This document shows, one piece after another, positions 1-5,161 of a stretch of DNA of 5,171 nt. The DNA is taken from assembly GCA_002293665.1 (NCBI GenBank), contig DBDQ01000132.1:3475-8645 (forward strand), read 5' to 3'. The notes beneath the pieces were generated by a model. The model made no database searches and was not told the DNA's origin. It saw only the letters and a list, made by a program, of their open reading frames with translations. This DNA comes from Alistipes sp. UBA928 (GTDB lineage: Bacteria > Bacteroidota > Bacteroidia > Bacteroidales > Rikenellaceae). Both the position numbers and the translations under genes were made by a program. Position 1 is the first letter of the stretch. Each line of letters starts with the position of its first letter.

Positions 1-442
1 CCAGACGATGGTCAACTACGCAACCCACATCGGCGCCGAGGCTCGTGACAACTCCATGTTCAACACCCCGCCCGTATTCCCGATCTACGTCATGTGCCAG
101 ACCCTGAAATGGGTAAAATCTTTGGGCGGCCTCGATGCAATGTATAAGATCAATCGCCAGAAGGCAGATCTGCTCTATGGCGAGATCGACCGCAACCCGC
201 TGTTCACCGGCACGGCAGAGAAGGAAGACCGCTCGATCATGAACGTCTGCTTCGTGATGGCTCCGGGCCACGAGGCTTTGGAGGGCGAATTTATGAACTT
301 CGCCAAGGAACGCGGCATGGTTGGCATCAAGGGCCACAGGTCTGTTGGCGGTTTCCGCGCCTCAATCTACAACGCCTGCCCCGTTGAGGCCGTAGAAGCA
401 CTCGTGCAGTGCATGAAAGATTTTGAAGCATCGAAAAAATAG
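1..442 (+). CDS. serC: Phosphoserine aminotransferase, C-terminal part (5' end outside window)
   Basis: SerC is a PLP-dependent class-V aminotransferase that converts 3-phosphohydroxypyruvate plus glutamate to 3-phosphoserine and 2-oxoglutarate in the cytosol; in many bacteria it also acts in the DXP-dependent pyridoxal phosphate pathway. Only the last 146 residues are visible (first full codon at 2-4, TAG at 440-442), about 40% of a usual 360-residue protein, so the PLP-binding lysine lies upstream. Visible hallmarks are the NTPP motif (visible residues 21-24), whose Asn/Thr contact the PLP phosphate of the partner subunit in characterised SerC dimers; LGG...KINRQKADLLY (about 41-58); and the C-terminal substrate-binding signature GHRSVGGFRASIYNA (111-125) with the His-Arg and second Arg that bind the substrate carboxylate/phosphate. 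The reading frame is intact to the stop. It is followed after 6 nt by serA, so the two are surely co-transcribed. Identification rests on recalled similarity to E. coli SerC and is strong. Confidence 0.96.
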   Translation, partial: QTMVNYATHIGAEARDNSMFNTPPVFPIYVMCQTLKWVKSLGGLDAMYKINRQKADLLYGEIDRNPLFTGTAEKEDRSIMNVCFVMAPGHEALEGEFMNFAKERGMVGIKGHRSVGGFRASIYNACPVEAVEALVQCMKDFEASKK

Positions 443-448
443 GGGGAT

Positions 449-1369
449 ATGAAGATTTTATTGGCAACAGAGAAACCTTTCGCAGCCGAGGCCGTCGAAG
501 GGATCAAAAAGATCGCGACAGAGGCGGGACACGAAGTTGTGATGCTCGAGAAGTACAGCGACAAGCAGCAACTGCTCGACGCGGTGGCCGACGTCGAGGC
601 GATCATAATTCGTAGCGACAAGATCACCTCCGAGGTAGTAGCCGCCGCGCCGAAACTCAAAATAGTCGTGAGAGCCGGAGCGGGCTACGACAACGTCGAC
701 CTGGCCGCCTGCACGGCTAAGGGTGTTGTGGTGATGAACACCCCGGGCCAAAACTCCAACGCCGTGGCCGAACTCGCCATAGGTATGATGGTCTTCATGG
801 CCCGCAACCAGTTCTCGCCTGGCACCGGCACCGAGCTCAAAGGCAAAACCCTCGGCATCCACGCCTACGGCAACGTGGGCCGTTTGGTGGGTCTGTTGGG
901 TAAGGGCTTCGGCATGAAGGTGGTGGCATTCGACCCGTGGGTCAACGACGCCGTGTTCGATGTCGACGGAGTGGAAAAAGCCGCGAGCGTGGCCGATCTC
1001 TACCGCCGCTCGAACTACCTGTCGCTCCACATCCCCGCGACCGCCGAGACTAAAGGCAGCATCGGCCGTGAACTGCTCACGAGCATGCCCAAGGGAGCGA
1101 CCCTTATCAACACCGCCCGCAAGGAGGTGATCGACGAGGCGGGACTCGCCAAGGCGCTCGAAGAACGCGCTGATCTGAAGTACGCCACCGACATCGCCGC
1201 CGACACCCAGGCCGAACTCGCCGAAAAATTCGGCAAACGTGTCTTCGCCACGGCAAAGAAGATGGGTGCAGAGACCGCCGAGGCCAACATCAACGCCGGC
1301 CTTGCCGCTGCCTCGCAGATCGTCGACTTCTTCGCAACAGGTAATGTTAAATTCCAGGTCAACAAATAA
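449..1369 (+). CDS. serA: D-3-phosphoglycerate dehydrogenase, short ACT-less form with Lys replacing the catalytic His
   Basis: This is the first enzyme of the phosphorylated serine pathway, oxidising 3-phosphoglycerate to 3-phosphohydroxypyruvate with NAD. The 306-residue protein has only the two D-2-hydroxyacid dehydrogenase domains and lacks the ACT/ASB regulatory domains of longer SerA, so no serine feedback site is evident. Seen: substrate-domain motif RAGAGYDNVD (75-84), NSNAVAELA (102-110), nucleotide-binding AYGNVG (139-144, a GxGxxG variant with Ala first), and Asp162 at the end of the second beta strand, which suggests NAD rather than NADP. The catalytic Arg is R224 in NTAR. The usual DVFxxEP and PHxGxxT blocks are replaced by DIAADTQAE (248-256) and KKMGAET (270-276), so Lys270 or Lys271 stands where His normally sits. 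I recall this lysine variant from Bacteroides and Entamoeba SerA. The start at 449 is preceded by AGGGGG (441-446), which overlaps the serC stop; the next in-frame ATG (Met32) would delete the first beta strand. Confidence 0.94.
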   Translation: MKILLATEKPFAAEAVEGIKKIATEAGHEVVMLEKYSDKQQLLDAVADVEAIIIRSDKITSEVVAAAPKLKIVVRAGAGYDNVDLAACTAKGVVVMNTPGQNSNAVAELAIGMMVFMARNQFSPGTGTELKGKTLGIHAYGNVGRLVGLLGKGFGMKVVAFDPWVNDAVFDVDGVEKAASVADLYRRSNYLSLHIPATAETKGSIGRELLTSMPKGATLINTARKEVIDEAGLAKALEERADLKYATDIAADTQAELAEKFGKRVFATAKKMGAETAEANINAGLAAASQIVDFFATGNVKFQVNK

Positions 1370-1371
1370 TA

Positions 1372-2610
1372 ATGGCAAGGATAAAACCGTTCCGCGGGGT
1401 AAGACCCCCGAGAGAATTAGTAAAAGAGGTGGCGGCAAGGCCCTACGACGTGCTCAACTCCGTCGAGGCTAAGGCCGAGGCCAGCGAGAAATCGCTGCTC
1501 CACATCACAAAACCCGAAATCGACTTCACGCCCATCGCCGACGAACACTCCGAGGAAGTCTACACAAAGGCTGTGGACAACTACAAAAAGTGGAAAGCCA
1601 ACGGCTGGCTCGTGCAAGACCCCGAGGAGTATTACTACATCTACGCCCAGACGATGGACGGCCGCACGCAGTACGGCCTCGTGGCCGGAGCGAGCGTGGC
1701 CGACTACCTCGAAGGCAACATCAAAAAGCACGAACTCACGCGCCGCGACAAGGAGGAGGACCGCATGATTCACGTCCGCCGTCAGAGCGCCAACATCGAG
1801 CCGGTGTTTTTCGCATACCCCGCCTCGCGGGAGATGGACGCCATCGTCGAGAAGATCGTGGCCGGCCCCGCCGAGTACGACTTCACGGCCGAGGGCGACG
1901 GATTCGGTCACAAGTTCTGGAAGATCACCGATCCCGCAACGATCGCACGCATCACCGAGATTTTCGAAGGCATTCCCGCCCTGTACGTCGCCGACGGCCA
2001 CCACCGCACAGCCGCCGCGGCACTCGTGGGGCAGGAGAGGGCTAAGGCAAATCCCAACCACACGGGCGACGAGGAGTACAACTACTTTCTTGCCGTGATC
2101 TTCCCCGACGACCAGTTGAAGATCATCGACTACAACCGGGTCGTGAAAGACCTGAACGGGCTCACGCCGGAGGGACTCGTCGAGGCTCTCAGAAAAGATT
2201 TCGTCATCGAGGAGAAGGGCGCGTCCGAATACCGTCCGAACAAGCTCCACAACTTCGCAATGTATTTGGGCGGCAAGTGGTACAGCCTCACTGCGAAACC
2301 GGGCACCTACAACGACGCCGACCCGATAGGGGTACTCGACGTGACGGTTCTCTCCAACCTCGTTCTCGACAAAATCCTCGGGATAAAAGACCTCCGGAGC
2401 GACAAACGAATCGACTTCGTAGGCGGAATCCGGGGCCTGGGCGAACTTGCGCGCAGGGTAGACAGCGGCGAGATGGCCGTGGCATTCGCCCTCTACCCGG
2501 TATCGATGAAACAACTGATCGACATCGCCGACACGGGCAACATCATGCCGCCGAAAACGACGTGGTTCGAACCAAAACTGCGTTCGGGTCTCGTGATCCA
2601 TGAATTCTGA
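1372..2610 (+). CDS. DUF1015 family protein in the serine operon, function unproven
   Basis: This 412-residue soluble protein has no signal peptide or membrane segment and matches the DUF1015 family as I know it. Seen: N-terminal FRGVRPPRELV...RPYDV (7-27), KKHELT followed by DKEEDR (118-131), ADGHHRTAA (207-215) and the C-terminal block MPPKTTWFEPKLRSGL (392-407). The length is usual for the family. The DGHHR motif recalls the ParB/sulfiredoxin-like fold, which includes free-serine kinases of the SerK/SbnI type; that link is my inference from the motif. The gene starts 2 nt after the serA stop with no recognisable ribosome-binding site, which implies translational coupling, and the operon terminator lies just behind it. 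I recall serC-serA-DUF1015 neighbourhoods in clostridia too, which supports a serine- or phosphoserine-related role. A kinase, phosphatase or regulatory role cannot be told apart from sequence alone. The family call is strong; the function is open. Confidence 0.9.
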   Translation: MARIKPFRGVRPPRELVKEVAARPYDVLNSVEAKAEASEKSLLHITKPEIDFTPIADEHSEEVYTKAVDNYKKWKANGWLVQDPEEYYYIYAQTMDGRTQYGLVAGASVADYLEGNIKKHELTRRDKEEDRMIHVRRQSANIEPVFFAYPASREMDAIVEKIVAGPAEYDFTAEGDGFGHKFWKITDPATIARITEIFEGIPALYVADGHHRTAAAALVGQERAKANPNHTGDEEYNYFLAVIFPDDQLKIIDYNRVVKDLNGLTPEGLVEALRKDFVIEEKGASEYRPNKLHNFAMYLGGKWYSLTAKPGTYNDADPIGVLDVTVLSNLVLDKILGIKDLRSDKRIDFVGGIRGLGELARRVDSGEMAVAFALYPVSMKQLIDIADTGNIMPPKTTWFEPKLRSGLVIHEF

Positions 2611-2615
2611 AAAAC

Positions 2616-2653
2616 CGGGGAAGAGGGGCGCGAGTTTCTCTTCCCCGTCTTTT
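2616..2653 (+). terminator. Intrinsic terminator of the serC-serA-DUF1015 operon
   Basis: Five bases after the DUF1015 stop, 2616-2625 (CGGGGAAGAG) pairs perfectly with 2638-2647 (CTCTTCCCCG). The 12-nt interior can continue as three G-U pairs and one C-G pair, closing on a GCGA (GNRA-type) tetraloop. The stem is followed by TCTTTT (2648-2653) and preceded by an A-run. This is the classic Rho-independent layout and separates the serine operon from the next unit. Confidence 0.88.
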
Positions 2654-2780
2654 AAACTTGACTATAATCCACCCCAACCCCATCCCCCAATGAACTATTC
2701 CGATTTACACCTTGAAAACGTATCAATTCCCCCCGCTGCAAAGCGTCTGGCTCGACATCGCAAACAATCTTTAGAAAGCG

Positions 2781-2809
2781 TTGTTTTACCTGCTAAAATC
2801 GTATCTTTG
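2781..2809 (+). promoter_or_regulatory. Bacteroidota-type promoter (TTG -33 / TATCTTTG -7) for the barrel-meaB unit
   Basis: TATCTTTG at 2802-2809 fits the Bacteroidota primary-sigma -7 consensus TAnnTTTG exactly. A TTG at 2781-2783 lies 18 nt upstream of it, close to the usual -33 spacing. It sits in an AT-rich gap behind the terminator and directly before the ATG at 2818. Transcription would be expected to begin near 2812-2815, leaving an untranslated leader of only a few bases. The rest of the 207-nt gap (about 2654-2780) shows no clear gene or RNA. Confidence 0.8.
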
Positions 2810-2817
2810 CGACCAAC

Positions 2818-3927
2818 ATGGAACAGAAAGTGAATAACGGGGCCGTGCGGAAGAATCGGTGGTTGAAACGAGTGCTGTATTTTGCGTTAGCTTCATTTTC
2901 AATTTCCCATTCTCAATTTTCCACTGCTCAAACCTTCGAGTACGATCTGCGGCTCGACACCAAGTTCGATAACCGTGAGTACGACGCCCTGAAGTATGTG
3001 GGATCGGTGCCCTCGATCACCTTTTTCAGCGTGCGCGTGGCACCGGCGCTCGGTGTGGGTTTCGGCGACGGCCACCGTGTGATGGTGGGAGCGAGCTACA
3101 CGCGCGACATGGGGGCGGCGGTGAGCAGTCTCGATCCCGAGCCGCTGATCTACTACAATTACAAATCGTCGCTCTACGGCCTGTGGGCCGGCAAGTTCGA
3201 GCGGCGCCACCTGACAGGGACCTACTCAAGGGCTGTCTACGCCGGGTCGTACCTGTTCTACGACAACGTGATCGACGGTTTCGCCATGCAGTACACCCCG
3301 CGGCGGGGACGGCTCGAACTGGTGCTCGACTGGGACGGCATGCGTTCGTCCACCATGCGCGAGAGTTTCCGCATACTCTCGGCCGGAGAATGGAACCCCT
3401 TCGACGAGGGGCCGTTCAGGTGGCTTACGGGCAGTTACAGTTTCGACATGTACCACCTCGCCTCGCGCCGGGGCGTCTCCGACGGCGTGGTCGACCACAT
3501 GATGTTGGACGCCTCGGTGGGTGCCGCACTCGAAAGGGTGCTCACGTGGTTCGACCGGCTGACCCTGAAGGCAGGATGGACGGGAAGTTTCGACCGCGAA
3601 CGAAACGGCGAAAACTGCTGGCTCACTCCCGGCGGTTTCACGGCCGACGTGACGGTGCAGAAAAAAAAGTTAGGGGTGCGCAATATGTTCTACAAAGGCG
3701 ATCCTCTGTGGGCGTTTTGGCACGCTTATGGCAGCCGTGTCTACAAGGGCGACCCGTTTTTTGTGTCGCCGGTCAACAACTACACCATGCTCTACTGGCA
3801 CCCGTCGCTGTTCCGCGGCGTCACCCTGAGGCTCGAATTGGGGATGCACACCGACGGACACCACGTGGGGCTGCAGCAGGTAGCATGGGTGGGCGTGACT
3901 CTCGACAGCAGTTTTTTCAAAAAGTGA
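2818..3927 (+). CDS. Putative outer-membrane beta-barrel protein with Sec signal peptide, unrecognised family
   Basis: I do not recognise a named family for this 369-residue protein. The N-terminus is a Sec signal peptide: basic region to R18, hydrophobic stretch at about 19-31, and a likely signal peptidase I site STA|Q after Ala37. No lipobox cysteine is present, so it is not a lipoprotein. The mature part has no long hydrophobic helix but many alternating hydrophobic/polar, aromatic-rich stretches typical of amphipathic beta strands, for example around 62-99, 105-125, 140-165, 275-300 and 325-366, and it ends in a strand with a phenylalanine pair followed by KK. This fits an outer-membrane barrel, perhaps porin-like; a periplasmic beta-rich protein is the alternative. 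The start at 2818 gives the complete signal peptide but lies only about 9 nt after the -7 box. A GTG at 2830 or 2842 would also retain the hydrophobic core. The stop overlaps the meaB start by one base. Confidence 0.72.
   Translation: MEQKVNNGAVRKNRWLKRVLYFALASFSISHSQFSTAQTFEYDLRLDTKFDNREYDALKYVGSVPSITFFSVRVAPALGVGFGDGHRVMVGASYTRDMGAAVSSLDPEPLIYYNYKSSLYGLWAGKFERRHLTGTYSRAVYAGSYLFYDNVIDGFAMQYTPRRGRLELVLDWDGMRSSTMRESFRILSAGEWNPFDEGPFRWLTGSYSFDMYHLASRRGVSDGVVDHMMLDASVGAALERVLTWFDRLTLKAGWTGSFDRERNGENCWLTPGGFTADVTVQKKKLGVRNMFYKGDPLWAFWHAYGSRVYKGDPFFVSPVNNYTMLYWHPSLFRGVTLRLELGMHTDGHHVGLQQVAWVGVTLDSSFFKK
2896..2923 (+). repeat. Two imperfect 14-nt tandem repeats inside the signal-peptide coding region
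   Basis: TTTTCAATTTCCCA (2896-2909) is followed directly by TTCTCAATTTTCCA (2910-2923), agreeing at 12 of 14 positions. The patch is AT-rich and pyrimidine-rich within an otherwise GC-rich gene, and encodes part of the hydrophobic and c-regions of the signal peptide. Because 14 is not a multiple of 3, gain or loss of one unit would shift the reading frame. It may be chance composition. Confidence 0.5.
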
Positions 3928-5030
3928 TGAATATAGACCACTACGAAAAGCATCACCGCGAGGCGATGTCCGGCGCAAGCGCTCTGGACGTCACCCGGGG
4001 AGTGGCGGATCAGCCGATTGTCAATCCGGCTTTCGTGCGCCGCCGCCGGCCGCAGCTCACCACGGAGCAGTTCGTGGAGGGTATTCTGGCACGCGACATA
4101 GCCGTGCTGTCGCAGGCTATCACACTCGTCGAAAGCAACAACCCGGCGCACTACTCCGCCGCCCAACAGATCATCGAGGGATGTTTGCCCCACGCCGGGC
4201 AGTCGATCCGCATAGGCATCACGGGAGTGCCCGGAGCCGGAAAATCTACATTCATCGAAGCTATCGGTGGAATGGTCGCGGGGCAGGGGCACCGTCTGGC
4301 CGTATTGGCCATCGACCCCTCTTCGGAGAGGAGCGGCGGTTCGATCCTCGGCGACAAAACACGCATGGAGAGCATCTCCACCGACCCGCGGGTCTTCATC
4401 CGCCCCTCGCCGTCGGCGGGCTCGCTGGGCGGCGTGGCGCGAAAAACGCGCGAAACCGTCGTGCTGTGCGAGGCCGCGGGCTACGATGTCGTGTTCATCG
4501 AAACCGTCGGGGTGGGGCAGAGCGAGACGGCCGTCCACTCTATGGTCGACATGTTCATGCTGTTGCAGATAGCTGGCGCGGGTGACGAACTCCAAGGCAT
4601 AAAACGCGGCATCATGGAGATGGCCGACTCCATAGTCATTACCAAAGCCGAGGGCGACAACATCACGCGCGCCGAACTCGCCAAACGGCAGTTCGAGAAC
4701 GCACTGATGCTCTTTCCCACACCCGAGAGCGGCTGGCGGCCACACGTCTTCACGTCGTCGGCCTACACGGGGACGGGGTTGGCCGAAGTGTGGGCCGGGG
4801 TCGACGAATTCCTGTCGTTCGTGCGCGCCAACGGTTTCTACGCCTCGAATCGCAACCGCCAAAACCAGTACTGGATGCGCGAAACGATCGACGACGCTCT
4901 GCGCTCGAACTTCTACAACGACCCGGAGATCGCCGCACTGCTGCCTCTCTATCGCGACGATGTTTTGGCCGATCGCAGGAGTCCATTCTCCGCCGCCCAC
5001 GAACTTCTGGAAAAATATTACAAAAAATAA
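3927..5030 (+). CDS. meaB: MeaB/ArgK-family GTPase, methylmalonyl-CoA mutase chaperone
   Basis: MeaB (human MMAA, E. coli ArgK/YgfD) is a cytosolic G3E-type GTPase that binds adenosylcobalamin-dependent methylmalonyl-CoA mutase, gates cofactor loading and protects the enzyme from inactivation; older annotations call it LAO/AO transport ATPase. Seen in the 367 residues: helical N-terminal region (1-95), P-loop GVPGAGKST (100-108), AIDPSS (128-133) with a Mg-binding Asp, GGSILGDKTRM (137-147), the family signature ETVGVGQSE (192-200), GAGDELQGIKRGIMEMAD (217-234, switch III region), base-recognition segment TKAEGDN (239-245) and a C-terminal dimerisation-type tail. The length slightly exceeds bacterial homologues because of an N-terminal extension. 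The start is the ATG of TGATG, overlapping the upstream stop by one base without a clear Shine-Dalgarno, so translation is probably coupled. The frame stays open upstream to 3183, but that part is a shadow of the barrel gene. The mutase genes are not in the window. Confidence 0.95.
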   Translation: MNIDHYEKHHREAMSGASALDVTRGVADQPIVNPAFVRRRRPQLTTEQFVEGILARDIAVLSQAITLVESNNPAHYSAAQQIIEGCLPHAGQSIRIGITGVPGAGKSTFIEAIGGMVAGQGHRLAVLAIDPSSERSGGSILGDKTRMESISTDPRVFIRPSPSAGSLGGVARKTRETVVLCEAAGYDVVFIETVGVGQSETAVHSMVDMFMLLQIAGAGDELQGIKRGIMEMADSIVITKAEGDNITRAELAKRQFENALMLFPTPESGWRPHVFTSSAYTGTGLAEVWAGVDEFLSFVRANGFYASNRNRQNQYWMRETIDDALRSNFYNDPEIAALLPLYRDDVLADRRSPFSAAHELLEKYYKK

Positions 5031-5040
5031 TTTTTTTCAC

Positions 5041-5048
5041 TATCTTTG
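5041..5048 (+). promoter_or_regulatory. Possible Bacteroidota -7 element downstream of meaB
   Basis: TATCTTTG followed by CG, identical over 10 bases to the element at 2802-2811, lies 11 nt after the meaB stop in a very AT-rich stretch (A6 and T7 runs at 5022-5037). A proper -33 TTG is missing; the closest is TTA at 5018-5020, 20 nt upstream. If active, transcription would start near 5052 and run into the structured region and the unseen DNA beyond 5171. Confidence 0.5.
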
Positions 5049-5070
5049 CGTCCTGAACCGCGTAGCAAAG

Positions 5071-5103
5071 CCCGCCCCTGTGAGGGGAGGGTTTGGGAGG
5101 GGG
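5071..5103. repeat. G-rich hairpin with canonical G-quadruplex pattern, probably a dispersed intergenic repeat
   Basis: CCCGCCCCT (5071-5079) pairs with AGGGGAGGG (5083-5091) around a GTG loop, giving eight base pairs and one G/A mismatch. The G-strand continues so that four G-runs (5084-5087, 5089-5091, 5095-5097, 5099-5103) are separated by loops of 1, 3 and 1 nt, a textbook intramolecular G-quadruplex pattern on the + strand. From memory, similar CCCTCCCC/GGGGAGGG elements recur between genes in many Bacteroidota genomes; that this one is dispersed is inferred. Confidence 0.6.
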
Positions 5104-5112
5104 TGCTGAGCC

Positions 5113-5161
5113 AGCTCAATTTATTTGAGTTATGCAAAGCACAACTCAAATAAATTGAGCT
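5113..5161. repeat. Perfect 19-bp inverted repeat (double-dyad palindrome)
   Basis: The arm at 5113-5131 (AGCTCAATTTATTTGAGTT) is the exact reverse complement of 5143-5161, with 11 nt between. After one A/C mismatch the centre also pairs, TGC with GCA (5133-5135 and 5139-5141), leaving an AAA loop. Each arm is itself a dyad CTCAA-N5-TTGAG (5115-5129 and 5145-5159), with dyad centres 30 bp apart. There is no T-tract after it on the + strand, so it is a poor intrinsic terminator. It may be an operator, a cruciform or RNA hairpin, or the palindromic core of a small repeat element. Confidence 0.85.

Noticed and set aside
458..1438. 326-codon open frame on the minus strand across serA
   Set aside because: It is antisense to a well-supported enzyme gene, rich in His/Val/Arg/Gly as expected from the complement of GC-rich codons, and has no recognisable motif or start signal.
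1417..2601. 394-codon open frame on the minus strand across the DUF1015 gene
   Set aside because: Codon-bias shadow; low-complexity composition and no family features, while the + strand frame has conserved motifs end to end.
2658..2668. TTGAC directly followed by TATAAT, resembling E. coli -35 and -10 boxes
   Set aside because: There is no spacer between them, so they cannot form a sigma-70 promoter, and the organism type uses the TAnnTTTG element found downstream.
2600..2833. 77-codon + strand frame between DUF1015 and the barrel gene
   Set aside because: It begins inside the DUF1015 gene and runs through the terminator and the promoter; no start signal or recognisable protein.
3183..3926. 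Upstream extension of the meaB frame to 3183, giving a 615-residue protein
   Set aside because: The extra 248 residues are arginine/proline-rich and out of frame inside the barrel gene; MeaB similarity begins after the ATG at 3927, which gives a normal family length.
3792..5000. 402-codon open frame on the minus strand across meaB
   Set aside because: Shadow of the meaB reading frame spanning two genes, with no coherent domain.
5022..5037. A6-TAA-T7 stretch at the meaB stop as an intrinsic terminator
   Set aside because: The only possible stem is six A-T pairs, too weak for a convincing terminator, and the stretch is better explained as AT-rich DNA upstream of the -7 element.
5129..5145. 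GTTATGC and GCACAAC around the palindrome loop as integron attC core sites
   Set aside because: An attC site has its AAC-type core first and the GTT-type core last; here the order is reversed and no cassette or integrase is present.
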